From positions 1 through 64,000 of the forward strand of contig JAHBYC010000012.1 of the NCBI GenBank assembly GCA_019636175.1: DNA of 64,000 nt. Direction: 5' to 3'. Of the stretch, positions 39,798-48,464 are shown piece after piece (position 1 is the first letter of the stretch; each line of letters starts with the position of its first letter). The DNA is from Caulobacter sp. Lineage in GTDB: Bacteria; Pseudomonadota; Alphaproteobacteria; Caulobacterales; Caulobacteraceae. The notes below the pieces were generated by a model that had not been told where the DNA came from, made no database searches, and worked only from the letters and a program-made list of their open reading frames with translations. Made by a program: the position numbers and the translations under genes.

Positions 39798-40228
39798 TTC
39801 AGGCTCTCCTCGATAAGCGCCCGGGCGCTCTGACAGGCGTCAGGGCCCGCGCGAGCGGCCAGGATGGCGGCGGCGGCCTTCTCGGCGCTCTTGCGGGCGC
39901 TGGCGGCCTTCTCGGCGGCGGCGCGGGCCTCGGCGGCCAGACGGTCACCCTCGGCCTTCCAGGCAGCAATCTCGCCGTTCTGGCGGTTGATGGCGGCCTC
40001 CTGGGTCGCCTCGTTCTCCCGGCACTGGCCGAGGTCGCGAACGGCGGCGGCCAGCAGCTTGCCGTCCCGCGTCGCCTCGACCTTCCACTTGGCCCCGGTG
40101 GCGGGGTTGACCTGGTCGGCCTTGGCGTGGCTCAGGCGCGCCGTCTGCACCCCGCCGAAGGCCAGTAGAGCGGCGATGGCCAGCACATACCAGTAGCGGC
40201 CAGCGAGGCTGATCAGGGCGGCGGTCAC
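39794..40228 (-). CDS. Rz-like inner-membrane spanin
   Basis: The 144-residue protein has one N-terminal membrane helix (YWYVLAIAALLAFGGV) and a long Ala/Lys/Glu-rich coiled coil (AAWKAEGDRLAAEARAAAEKAASARKSAEKAA), the layout of phage i-spanins. It lies between the endolysin and the o-spanin genes, overlapping both by four bases. Confidence 0.8.
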   Translation of the reverse strand: MTAALISLAGRYWYVLAIAALLAFGGVQTARLSHAKADQVNPATGAKWKVEATRDGKLLAAAVRDLGQCRENEATQEAAINRQNGEIAAWKAEGDRLAAEARAAAEKAASARKSAEKAAAAILAARAGPDACQSARALIEESLK

Positions 40229-40686
40229 GACACGATCCCCACGATCACCCGCGACCCCGGCCCGCCGGGCTGGCTCAGCACCTGCCGGCGCGGCCCGCCC
40301 CGGCCGGCGCGGGGATCGAAGCTGATGTGGACGCAGCGTCCCCGCTCATAGATCAGCTGGTCGAAGTCCAGCTCGTCCGCCTTCTCGGCCAGCAGCCGCG
40401 CCGCCGCCAGGTCGCTCAGGACGGCATGGTGGAAGTCCCAGGCCCAGCCTTCGGTGTGGGCGCTACCAGACACCCCGCCCACGGCCTGGTTCAGCGCCGC
40501 CCCGCGATAGACGCTGGTGGCGATGATCGCCCGGCCGCCGAGCAGCGCCCGCACCCGCTCCATACCGGCGGCGGAATGCTTCAGGTGGAGCAGGTGCGCC
40601 GGCGTCGGGCTGTTGTCGATGCCCAGCCGGTGGGCGGTGTCGGACTTGATCGCCTCGTCCAGGCTGAAGTGTTCGGAAAGCCGCAT
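40225..40686 (-). CDS. M15-type peptidase endolysin
   Basis: The 153-residue protein is a zinc D-Ala-D-Ala-type carboxypeptidase or endopeptidase that cleaves peptidoglycan crosslinks. Zinc ligands are in SGSAHTEGWAWDFHH (S-x-H-x5-6-A-x-D pattern) and CVHISFD near the C terminus. The N terminus LSEHFSLDEAIKSDTAHRLGIDN is the usual M15_3-like start. AAAGGAGG touches an upstream ATG at 40692, so the second ATG at 40686, six bases from the site, is chosen. Confidence 0.87.
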   Translation of the reverse strand: MRLSEHFSLDEAIKSDTAHRLGIDNSPTPAHLLHLKHSAAGMERVRALLGGRAIIATSVYRGAALNQAVGGVSGSAHTEGWAWDFHHAVLSDLAAARLLAEKADELDFDQLIYERGRCVHISFDPRAGRGGPRRQVLSQPGGPGSRVIVGIVS

Positions 40687-40710
40687 GGCCATCCTCCTTT
40701 GTGATGATGA

Positions 40711-40727
40711 ATGCGAACCCCGTTCGC
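40711..40727. repeat. degenerate copy of the prophage palindrome
   Basis: ATGCGAAC, three bases and GTTCGC occur in the gap between the endolysin gene and the upstream membrane-protein gene; the last two bases of the right arm differ. It is the weakest of five copies. Confidence 0.5.
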
Positions 40728-40730
40728 CCC

Positions 40731-41075
40731 TCAGCCCCAGCCCCGGGTGATCAGGTCCGTCAGACGGGCGTCGATCTCTCGCGAGACCAGCTTCCACAGC
40801 CCCACCGCCGCCACCGCCGCCAGGGTCAGGGCCAGGGCCGTCTCGGTCGCCGTGGGACGCAGCACATCGACGAAGATCAGCCAGCCGCGGATCCCGGCCG
40901 CCGCCGCGAGCAGCTCGAAGGCCAGCCGCTCATAGAACGGCGCCGAGGGCCCCCAGCTCAGGGCCGGGTTCTGCAGCAGGGTGCGCAGGATGATCAGGCT
41001 GAAGGCGATGAAATAGGCGGCGGCGGTCAGCAGGTTCTGGGGCGCCAGCCCCTCGAGGTTGGGGAAGGCGTCCAT
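40731..41075 (-). CDS. phage membrane protein, possible holin or antiholin
   Basis: The 114-residue protein has about three membrane helices (LLTAAAYFIAFSLIILRTLL, ELLAAAAGIRGWLIFVDVL, ALALTLAAVAAVGLWKLV). Its ATG overlaps the stop of the upstream holin-like gene by one base. Its place before the endolysin suggests a lysis role, but no named holin family is recognised. Confidence 0.65.
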   Translation of the reverse strand: MDAFPNLEGLAPQNLLTAAAYFIAFSLIILRTLLQNPALSWGPSAPFYERLAFELLAAAAGIRGWLIFVDVLRPTATETALALTLAAVAAVGLWKLVSREIDARLTDLITRGWG

Positions 41076-41434
41076 TACAGGCTCTCCGATTTGCGCTTCA
41101 TCCAGCCGGCCAACAGGTTGCCCGCGCCGTCGCGGACGACGGGCAGCGCCTTCCACGCGACCACGCCGATGATGGTCTTGATGCCGCCCAGCGCCTCGGC
41201 CCCGCTGACGCCCAGGAAGTGACCGACCAGCGGGCCAATGAACACGCCGGCGATGAAGCCGGCGACCAGGGCCAGAAAGGCCTCGATCGCGGCGGCCGTC
41301 AGCATCCCTTTCGGCCAGGGCCGGGGCGCCGCCAGGGTCAGGGCCAGGTGCAGCATCGCCGCCAGCCCGCCCCCGGCCAGAGCGCCCGCCTGGTCGCGCA
41401 GGGCCGCCCACCAGGCGGGGTCTCGATAAGGCAT
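41075..41434 (-). CDS. holin-like phage membrane protein
   Basis: The 119-residue protein starts MPYRDPAWWAALRDQ behind GGAGGG and has two or three hydrophobic segments (GALAGGGLAAMLHLALTLA; AAAIEAFLALVAGFIAGVFIGPLVGHFLG) and a basic C terminus (WMKRKSESL), typical for phage holins. It is the first gene of the lysis group. Confidence 0.68.
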   Translation of the reverse strand: MPYRDPAWWAALRDQAGALAGGGLAAMLHLALTLAAPRPWPKGMLTAAAIEAFLALVAGFIAGVFIGPLVGHFLGVSGAEALGGIKTIIGVVAWKALPVVRDGAGNLLAGWMKRKSESL

Positions 41435-41486
41435 GGCGCCCTCCGGATTGTTGAAAGCTGGAAACAGGGTGACCGTCACAAGTGGC

Positions 41487-41516
41487 TTGCTCAGCGACCG
41501 CGCACGCCACTAAACT
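41487..41516 (+). promoter_or_regulatory. candidate promoter of the opposite-strand small gene
   Basis: TTGCTC (41487-41492), an 18-base spacer and TAAACT (41511-41516) form a plausible sigma-70 promoter pointing against the late operon, fifteen bases before the small ORF. Confidence 0.5.
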
Positions 41517-41530
41517 TAGGTGTGCGGTCG

Positions 41531-41767
41531 ATGATTGATCCACTTATGAGGGCGGCGGCCGTGTTGGCGGTGGCCATCGTCGCAGCCGGTGTCTTTGCCG
41601 TGGTGCAATGGTCGCGAGCTCACCGGACCTCATGGACAATCGTGGCGACGCCGGAGTCCTACAGGATGGTCAGGGCGCGGTGCTCGAAGCTGGGGATGAC
41701 CTATGTCGAGGAGGTCTCCCAGCGGCCCGGCTATGTCGATTTCCGATGTGTCAGACGCCCAGCGTAG
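41531..41767 (+). CDS. small membrane protein, candidate prophage moron
   Basis: The 78-residue protein starts MIDPLMRAAAVLAVAIVAAGVFAVVQW, one membrane helix, followed by a soluble part with two cysteines (VRARCSKLGMTYVEEVSQRPGYVDFRCVRR). AGGTG lies eight bases upstream of the ATG and a promoter-like sequence precedes it. It is the only rightward gene within the late operon and overlaps the 3' end of the fibre gene by 17 bases. Independent expression in the lysogen is likely, by inference. No family is recognised. Confidence 0.6.
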   Translation: MIDPLMRAAAVLAVAIVAAGVFAVVQWSRAHRTSWTIVATPESYRMVRARCSKLGMTYVEEVSQRPGYVDFRCVRRPA

Positions 41768-44168
41768 CCAGCGCGGCGGTGAGGGTCGGAGCCATATAGT
41801 CGTGACCGGCTTGGGTGTTATGCAGGTCGTCGTTCCAGAAGGCGTTGGCGTCGCCGATGCCGCCGTCGTTGTGATAGCCGAGGTCGAGCGCACCGATGTC
41901 CGCCAAGGCGTCATATTCGCTGCTGTTGGCGCGCATGATGTCGTTCAGGGCCTGGCGCGCCGTATCCCATCCGGCGATGCCCGCCGCGTTCAGTTCAGTG
42001 CAGACGACCAGCTTGGACCCTGTGGCCTTGACGGTCTGCCAGATCGGCAGAACGCTGGCCGTGAAATAGGCCGCCGGGTCGGCGATGACGGTCGCGTTGT
42101 TGTTCACGCCGCATGGACCATAGACGACGATGGAGGGCGACCCGCCGGCGGCGGCTTCGGCGATGCGCTGCACGAGACCGCCGGGACCGACCGGCAGTCC
42201 GGCCGTCGGATTGTTGGCCGTTAGCATCGCCAGGATATTGGCCGCGCCGTATCCCGACTGGGCGCAGTTGCGGACCAGGGCCTGTTTGGTTCCGCCCTGG
42301 AACAGGTTGCCGATGCCCTGAAGGTCGAAATAGCTGTCGCCGGACGGCGCGGCGGCGGCGGTGCGGCTGTCGCCGATGCCGAAGATCCACTCGGGGAACA
42401 CCGTCGGGGCGACGGCGCCGGTGAAGTTGTAGCGGATCCAGTTGTTGACCTCGATCACCTCGTCCTCGGTGATGTAGCGATTGACGAACCCGTCCGCGAC
42501 GATGGAGCCGATCAGCTGGGTGGTGTTGGCCGAGCCGCCAAGCAGGAAGTGGCGGATTTCGCGCGGAGTGAAGGAGGCGGTGTTGCCCCATCGGATGATG
42601 ACGTCGTTGAGATTGCAGGCCCTCTCGCCCGGCTTCACGCGCATCATGATCGTCATGTAGCCCTTGCCCGTGACGACGAAATCCAGGGCGCCGGCCATGG
42701 ATACAGGCTGGGTGTTCAAGGTTCCGTCGGCGGCGACGCCGATTGACAGGGTGTTCGCCGGTAGAGGCAGGGCGGCGTCGGTCTCGGTGCTGGCGATGAC
42801 AGCGACGTTGCCGGCGGTCGTCTGCTTGAAAGTGACGAAGTAGGTGTATTCCTCGACCAGCTGGCCATCGCTGCCATCCACCGCCGTGGTCATCTTCGGC
42901 CCGGCGATGATCGAATAGCCCCCGGCCCGGGCGGTGCCGTTGTTGGTCACATTGTCCAGCGCGCCGTCGGCGTCATAGAGCAGGCCGCCTGGCAAGGCCG
43001 CCCGGCGCCGGATGGCCCAGTCGCGGACGTCGGAAAATGTCGGCGCCAGGGCGACTGTCTTGATCTCGATCTCGTCGACCAGAATGTCGAGCAGGTTGGA
43101 CCCGTCGCCGCGCAGGGCGACCGTGCTGTAATTGGTCCCATCAGAAGTGAAGGTGAAGGTGAACTGCTGCCACGAGGTGGTGATGGTGATATTCGTCTCG
43201 TCGGTCGGCGTCAGGGCGCAGCCGATCCGCGCCGCCTGCGACGAGCCGGTGTTCGACTTGGCCATGAGCCGGGCATAGTAGGTGCCCGCCGGGGGCGTGG
43301 TTCCCGGCGCCGTGGTCCCGGCGTTGATCAGGCTGAAGGTCGCGCCGGTGGAGCCATAGAGAACCCGCGCCGCCGTGGTGTTTCCGCCCGGGCCGGTGGC
43401 GTAGAACTTGGTGATCGCCGGCGCCGACTGACTTCCCGAGGCGTTGCGGATGTCGCCGGTCGGAAAGCCGAAGATGTTGCCGCCGAAGGCGGTGGGCGAG
43501 CCGGTGACGATGTTCGGCACATAGAAGCCGTCGCCCTGGCGCGCGTCGTGAGCGAACAGGAAGTCGGAGGGAAGCGCCGGCTCCGCAATCCGGATGGCTC
43601 CGGCCAGGCCGGAGAAGTCGGCGCCCGGGATCTTGATCCGCACCACCGAGCCGACCAGGCCGGTCCGGTGCACATAGTCCTGGGGATCGGCCCAGCCGTT
43701 GGCGTCGCAGAAGACCCAGCCTTCCTCATAGCCCGCGAGCGGCGAGAGAGTGTCGATGACGGACAGGGACAGGATGGAGGCGATCTGGGACTCGCCCTCC
43801 GCCTCGACCGCCGCCACCGCCTCAGCCTGGGCATCGGCGATGACGTCGGCAGGATCCAGCATCGGAGAGCGGACCCACTGACTTCCACCGTCATCCCACA
43901 CCCAATAGCCGTTGTTCGCCGTCGTGCTGTCGAGCAGCACCAGAGCCAGCGTCCCGTCGGCCTGGCTGGTGTCCGCGTCCATCAGAGCCTTGGTCGCGTA
44001 TTTGACCTCTACCGCCCCGGCCAGCTCGGTCGCGACGACAGCGTCCTCGACATTGCCCATCAGCGCGATGATCTCGCTCTTGACCGGCTCATGGACGCCG
44101 GTCGCCGGGACCCCGTCGGTGTTGAAGGCGCGCCAGACAGCCGCCGCCGTGTCGCGGATAAGACCCAT
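41751..44168 (-). CDS. tail fibre/spike protein with C-terminal SGNH hydrolase
   Basis: The 805-residue protein is at the usual fibre position. The N-terminal about 150 residues (virion attachment) include a short alpha segment ADVIADAQAEAVAAVEAEGESQ; the centre has beta-sandwich, carbohydrate-binding-like repeats. From about 590 it is an SGNH/GDSL esterase: block I GIGDSRT with S601, block III-like GPCGVNNN and block V DDLHNTQAGH with D780 and H783. Such domains remove acetyl or acyl groups from host surface sugars. It is therefore probably the receptor-binding and depolymerising protein that sets host range. Confidence 0.83.
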   Translation of the reverse strand: MGLIRDTAAAVWRAFNTDGVPATGVHEPVKSEIIALMGNVEDAVVATELAGAVEVKYATKALMDADTSQADGTLALVLLDSTTANNGYWVWDDGGSQWVRSPMLDPADVIADAQAEAVAAVEAEGESQIASILSLSVIDTLSPLAGYEEGWVFCDANGWADPQDYVHRTGLVGSVVRIKIPGADFSGLAGAIRIAEPALPSDFLFAHDARQGDGFYVPNIVTGSPTAFGGNIFGFPTGDIRNASGSQSAPAITKFYATGPGGNTTAARVLYGSTGATFSLINAGTTAPGTTPPAGTYYARLMAKSNTGSSQAARIGCALTPTDETNITITTSWQQFTFTFTSDGTNYSTVALRGDGSNLLDILVDEIEIKTVALAPTFSDVRDWAIRRRAALPGGLLYDADGALDNVTNNGTARAGGYSIIAGPKMTTAVDGSDGQLVEEYTYFVTFKQTTAGNVAVIASTETDAALPLPANTLSIGVAADGTLNTQPVSMAGALDFVVTGKGYMTIMMRVKPGERACNLNDVIIRWGNTASFTPREIRHFLLGGSANTTQLIGSIVADGFVNRYITEDEVIEVNNWIRYNFTGAVAPTVFPEWIFGIGDSRTAAAAPSGDSYFDLQGIGNLFQGGTKQALVRNCAQSGYGAANILAMLTANNPTAGLPVGPGGLVQRIAEAAAGGSPSIVVYGPCGVNNNATVIADPAAYFTASVLPIWQTVKATGSKLVVCTELNAAGIAGWDTARQALNDIMRANSSEYDALADIGALDLGYHNDGGIGDANAFWNDDLHNTQAGHDYMAPTLTAALATLGV

Positions 44169-44216
44169 GACAAAATCCCTACTGACTGAATGGAAAAAGG
44201 TGGGCCGCCGCCGCCC

Positions 44217-44235
44217 ATGCGAACGGCGTTCGCAT
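44217..44235. repeat. prophage palindrome copy
   Basis: ATGCGAAC-GGC-GTTCGCAT, perfect 8-base arms, lies between two tail fibre genes. Additional CCGCC/GGCGG flanks could extend the stem. Confidence 0.8.
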
Positions 44236-44249
44236 CAATGGCGGGCGGC

Positions 44250-45101
44250 TCAGACGACGTCGGTGACGAACTCGCGGACCTGCAGCGACCGGTCGTCGAT
44301 CTCGACCGACTGGTTGGTCGCATTGCGGATATAGACCCGGATGGTATGGGCGCCGGCGCTCAGCGGCGGATCGCCGACCAGGTCCTGCGGATCGCCGACC
44401 GGCTCATGGATGGTGATGGTGTGCCTGGTCGTCTCGGCCGTGCCTGTCGCCCAGGTCGCCTTGCGCCGATAGCCGGTTGGCGTGGCCCCGCCGGCATAGG
44501 TCGCGTCGATATAGATCAGGGTGTCGAGCGGATCACCCGAGCTGAACTTGATGTCATAGGACAGGATGATCTCGATCGGCCCGCCGCGGGTGATGATCGC
44601 CTTTTCGAACAGCAGGTTTCCCGTCGTGTCGCTGTTGGTATAGGTCACCGTCGACGTTGCCCGGGTCGGCCAGCTGTTGGTGAAGTCGCCCGGGGCGGTG
44701 TCGGCGGCGCCGATCAGGCCCTGGGGGCTGCGCTGCAGGAACACCTCGCCGATCTCGGCCGCGCCGGACGTGCCGCTGACCGAGATGTAGGGCCGCCCCC
44801 ACACCTGGTCGGAGTCGGGCGTGATCCAGCCATCGAAATCAACCCAGGTCCCGGCCGCGCCCAGGGCCACCGAATAGAGGGTCGTGTCGGTCCCGGCGCG
44901 CGCCGCGTCCTGGGTTTCCAGGCCGATATCGATCGCCGTCACGCCGGTGCTGGTCCGACGCAGTCGCCCCCGGACCCGGATCGGCCTGCCGATCAGACGC
45001 TGATTGATCTCCCCTTCGCGGGAGACGTCGCCGGCGTCGATCGACAGCGCGGCAGCGAAGCTTTCGCCGGTCACAGTGACCAGCTCGCCGACATCCCACA
45101 T
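44250..45101 (-). CDS. phage tail tip/fibre-associated beta-rich protein
   Basis: The 283-residue protein is beta-rich (TRHTITIHEPVGDPQ, SAGAHTIRVYIRNATNQSVEIDDRSLQV). No named family is recognised. Its place between J-like and the fibre gene suggests a tail-tip connector or side fibre. Confidence 0.6.
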   Translation of the reverse strand: MWDVGELVTVTGESFAAALSIDAGDVSREGEINQRLIGRPIRVRGRLRRTSTGVTAIDIGLETQDAARAGTDTTLYSVALGAAGTWVDFDGWITPDSDQVWGRPYISVSGTSGAAEIGEVFLQRSPQGLIGAADTAPGDFTNSWPTRATSTVTYTNSDTTGNLLFEKAIITRGGPIEIILSYDIKFSSGDPLDTLIYIDATYAGGATPTGYRRKATWATGTAETTRHTITIHEPVGDPQDLVGDPPLSAGAHTIRVYIRNATNQSVEIDDRSLQVREFVTDVV

Positions 45102-45119
45102 CGCGGGGGCCCTTTCCGG

Positions 45120-46754
45120 TCAGTAGAGGATGGCGTCGAAGGTCGAGGTGGTGACCATCTCGCCCCGCATCGGCGCGGCCGCGAACAGACTGTCGACGCC
45201 GGTCAGATCGGGGTCGGCCGGCGCGCCCTCTTCGGTCGGCGGATCCCAGTCATAGGCGGTGGAGTCGGCCCGGCGGATGTCGAACTCGACGGTCAGGGCC
45301 CGCATGTCCACGCGCGGGGAGCCGATGATCTCGACGGGAAGGGTCTCGACCGTTCCGTCCGCGCGCTCCCTTTCCAGATTGACCCATCGGCGATTTGGCG
45401 CTTCGCCCTCGGCGGGTTCGGAATAGGGAATGTTCAGTCCATACAGCGTCGTCTGAACAACGCCCTGCCCGTCGGCCATGGTGCGCTTCTGGAGGATCTT
45501 CGCCAGACGCCGGGCCTGGGAATGGCTGGGGGTCCAGTCGGCCGTGAAATCCGCCGACTTGAGACCCCGCAGGGCGATATCGTCGGCGTCTTCCCAGACC
45601 TCACCGGGCACCACCGTCCACTTGTGCTGCGGCGACAGATAGCTGATGACCAGTTGATTGATCGCCTCGTCAGCGCGTTTGAGGCGCCGCCAGCGGAGCG
45701 CCTTGATGTGCGCCCTGGGCAGCGTCATCGTCGGCGCCCGCCACTTGCCGACCTGAACGTGAAGCGACCCGCTGCCGCCCTGCATCAGGAAGCCGTCGCA
45801 GGTCGCCAGAATGCGCTTTCGGACGTCCGCGACGTCGTTGATGTCATAGTACCAGCCGGCGATCCGGTAGCGGTCCTCATAGGTTCCCGTCGCGACCGTG
45901 TAGATCTGATCCTCGCAATCGTCCGCCGCCTGGGTCCAGGAGGCGACCTGGGCCAGCACCTTGCGTTCGAAACGCTCGACGAAATCCTCGCGCTCGACCG
46001 GGCCGGCCTCGGTCAGCGCCAGCCACAGGATCGGGTTCCAGCTTTCCTCCCAGGTTGACCAGTCGTCGAGGCGATGGGCGCCGCTGCCGCCCCGGGTGCT
46101 GTCCTTGCGCCAGTCGTAGACGGCGCCGACCGGCAGGGTCGACAGCATGGGGTGGCCGTAGGGATAGACCTTGCGAAAGTCGTTCTGTTCGACGGCGGCG
46201 CAGACCAGCAGATGGCTGCAAACGCCATCACCCCTGTGCGCCGAGGTCCAGACGCCGGCGCCCAGGTCGCCCAGGGTTTCGGTGTTCCAGGGTCCCTCGC
46301 CCGAATAGCTGGTCTCGGTCGCCGCACCCAGGCGGTTGAGGATCCAGACCCCGTTGCCCTTGTACTTGTTCGCCGGACTGCCGGAAAACACCACCCTGTC
46401 CGATCCATCGACGGTGACCGGGTCGTCATGCAGCCAGTAGGCGTCGATGCGCAGCACCGGCGCCTGGCAGGTCGCCATCACCTGATAGAGGTTCTTGCGC
46501 GCCTCGCGCAGCATCCGGGGGCCGCCCATCCGCGCGCGGTTCAGCAGCCTGCGCCTCGGCGGCTGCGTCTGGTTGAACACCGACGCCCCGGCGCCGCCCT
46601 TGGGAATATCGGGGGCCGCCAGCGCCGACGATCCATAGCTGATCAGCGCCTGGGATCCGAAATAGGCCACATTGGCGACCACGGCGGTCACCGCGGCGTT
46701 GGATCCCAGATACTGGGCGGCGGTGACGGCGAGGTTGGCGATATACTCAGCCAT
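45120..46754 (-). CDS. tail tip/central fibre protein (gpJ-like)
   Basis: The 544-residue protein begins with a hydrophobic stretch (AAVTAVVANVAYFGSQALISY) like many gpJ/gp13-type tip proteins, then DIPKGGAGASVFNQTQPPRRRLLNRARMGGPRMLREA, a motif typical of alphaproteobacterial phage tip proteins. It is half the length of lambda J, so additional fibre functions probably reside in the next two genes. Its start overlaps the upstream K-like gene by eight bases. Confidence 0.7.
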   Translation of the reverse strand: MAEYIANLAVTAAQYLGSNAAVTAVVANVAYFGSQALISYGSSALAAPDIPKGGAGASVFNQTQPPRRRLLNRARMGGPRMLREARKNLYQVMATCQAPVLRIDAYWLHDDPVTVDGSDRVVFSGSPANKYKGNGVWILNRLGAATETSYSGEGPWNTETLGDLGAGVWTSAHRGDGVCSHLLVCAAVEQNDFRKVYPYGHPMLSTLPVGAVYDWRKDSTRGGSGAHRLDDWSTWEESWNPILWLALTEAGPVEREDFVERFERKVLAQVASWTQAADDCEDQIYTVATGTYEDRYRIAGWYYDINDVADVRKRILATCDGFLMQGGSGSLHVQVGKWRAPTMTLPRAHIKALRWRRLKRADEAINQLVISYLSPQHKWTVVPGEVWEDADDIALRGLKSADFTADWTPSHSQARRLAKILQKRTMADGQGVVQTTLYGLNIPYSEPAEGEAPNRRWVNLERERADGTVETLPVEIIGSPRVDMRALTVEFDIRRADSTAYDWDPPTEEGAPADPDLTGVDSLFAAAPMRGEMVTTSTFDAILY

Positions 46755-47178
46755 GACAATGCTCCGGCGCTGTCCAGGCCGCTCTGGCGCGAGCCATGCA
46801 GGTCAACATTCCGTCGGCCGTCGCGATGACCCAGCGACCGCCATACCGGACCGCTCCAAACCGCGTCGCGCCGCTGTCGGCCAGGGTGACGACGCCGAAG
46901 TCGCCGGATCGGGGCTCCCGCACCCGGATCCAGCCCAACGCGCGCAACCGGCGATCGACGAGCCGGGCCATGCCGCCGGCGGCGGTCAGGATGGCGTTCG
47001 CCCCGGCGGCGCTGTCATAGCGCCCGCGCCAGGGCTGGGCGGGATCAACCCCGGTCAGGGCCCGGGCCCAGTCGCAGGGGGCCATCAGGCAGTCCCATTC
47101 GCCGTGCGCCCAGGTCCGCAGTTCGGCTCCCGCCACCCAGGCCTCGAGCAGCGCGATCCTCGCCTCCCGGCGGATCAC
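46747..47178 (-). CDS. gpK-position DUF6950/NlpC-P60-like tail protein
   Basis: The 143-residue protein starts at GTG 47178 (GTGA overlap with the preceding stop). HGEWDCLMAPCDWARALTGVDP resembles the catalytic start of NlpC/P60 cysteine peptidases, and the length and position fit lambda gpK, which acts on peptidoglycan during DNA entry. The later histidine is less clear, so catalysis is unproven; I recall this family as DUF6950. Confidence 0.65.
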   Translation of the reverse strand: MIRREARIALLEAWVAGAELRTWAHGEWDCLMAPCDWARALTGVDPAQPWRGRYDSAAGANAILTAAGGMARLVDRRLRALGWIRVREPRSGDFGVVTLADSGATRFGAVRYGGRWVIATADGMLTCMARARAAWTAPEHCHG

Positions 47179-47759
47179 CACCTCGGCCAAGTCACCTCGC
47201 TGCCTTCCGCGTAGAGGGGGGTTCGAGAACAGAACAGGTCGCCGGGCGAGCGCGCCTCCTGATCCGCCGGGCTCCAGTAACCCAGCAGGGGCCTGCGTCT
47301 GTCCAGGGGACCATAGCCGATCGTGACGGTGACCGTTCTCAGCCCGGCGCGGCGGTCCGTCTCCAGGTCTTCCATTTCCCCTTCGACGACCCACAGCGGC
47401 GCGGCGATCGGCTGGTCCCGTTCGTCCAGGAACAGGACCCCCAGATGGCACGCCGCCTGATCGATATCGGCGGCCGAGTCCTCGGCCAGGTCCTGCAGCG
47501 CGGCGTCGACGCCGGACATGGTGATCGACAGTCGCCCCGCCTCGCCGTTGAACAGCACGTCGAAGGCCGGCCACTCGGCCAGGCGACCGACGCCCTTGTA
47601 GATCGCGCCGTCTTCGGTCTCGATCGTGTCGGCCGACAGGCGAAAATCGCCGACGCCGGACCAGGCCCGGATGATCGGATCAGCCGCGATACGGAGGAAC
47701 ATGGCCGGCTTCACGCCGCCGGCGGACGCGGCCGCGGCCGCCGCTTCGGTAATCCACAT
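47175..47759 (-). CDS. minor tail protein, gpL position (DUF2163-like)
   Basis: The 194-residue protein (MFLRIAADPIIRAWSGVGDF... FNGEAGRLSITMSGVD) resembles baseplate-hub or DUF2163-like proteins of alphaproteobacterial phages and gene transfer agents. It is at the lambda L position. No cysteine cluster like that of lambda L is seen. Confidence 0.65.
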   Translation of the reverse strand: MWITEAAAAAASAGGVKPAMFLRIAADPIIRAWSGVGDFRLSADTIETEDGAIYKGVGRLAEWPAFDVLFNGEAGRLSITMSGVDAALQDLAEDSAADIDQAACHLGVLFLDERDQPIAAPLWVVEGEMEDLETDRRAGLRTVTVTIGYGPLDRRRPLLGYWSPADQEARSPGDLFCSRTPLYAEGSEVTWPRW

Positions 47760-47768
47760 GGCGGCCTC

Positions 47769-48458
47769 TCAGCTCAGCTCGTCGAAGGCTTCAGCGAAGC
47801 GAAGGTCGGTCTTTCCTTCCCAGCCCGGCACGATCCACGGCCAGGCCTCGCCGTCCGGATCATTCAGCTTCATCACGCAGCGAGGACGGTTGAAGTCGAC
47901 TTCCGCCTCGGCGGCCAGGTCCTCCCGGATCGGCGGGCGAATGAAGACGGTGTAGACATCGTCCGTCACCGAATCGACCTTGCCGATCATGTGGATCCGG
48001 GGCCCGTGCGTCGGATAGACCAGGGTGAAGACCTCCCCGCCTTGAAGCGGCCCCGCCGTCTCCGGATCCAGATAAAGGTCAATGGTCGTGTCGCGCAGGG
48101 ACACGTCCGCCGCCAGATGCGCCGCCACGGCGCCGCTGACATATTCGGAACTGTCGGCGAAGGGCGACCCATCCCCGTGCGGCACGCTGCTGAGCGCCGG
48201 CGACAGCGGCCAGTCGAGCATCGGCACGATGAAGCGCGTGACGCCGCCAAGAGCCAGCAGCAGCAGGGCCCGGATCGCCCGGAGGGCCTGTTCGTCGCCC
48301 AGGTCGATACCGACCAGCTCGGCGACCCACCAGCCGCCGCCGTCCCAGGACGCATCCTGCCCCGGTCCGGTCAGCGTCTGTCCGCCGCTGGTGCTGACGC
48401 TGGCCGGACGCCAGCGCAGCTTTTCCACCGGGAAGTTGGTGACCGGAAACTCGTCCAC
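47769..48458 (-). CDS. distal tail/minor tail protein, gpM position
   Basis: This 229-residue protein lies directly after the tape measure gene. It contains WVAELVGIDLGDEQALRAIRALLLLALGG and a hub-like beta region (RPRCVMKLNDPDGEAWPW). The function is inferred from order; the sequence itself is not diagnostic. Confidence 0.6.
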   Translation of the reverse strand: MDEFPVTNFPVEKLRWRPASVSTSGGQTLTGPGQDASWDGGGWWVAELVGIDLGDEQALRAIRALLLLALGGVTRFIVPMLDWPLSPALSSVPHGDGSPFADSSEYVSGAVAAHLAADVSLRDTTIDLYLDPETAGPLQGGEVFTLVYPTHGPRIHMIGKVDSVTDDVYTVFIRPPIREDLAAEAEVDFNRPRCVMKLNDPDGEAWPWIVPGWEGKTDLRFAEAFDELS

Positions 48459-48464
48459 GTCTGA

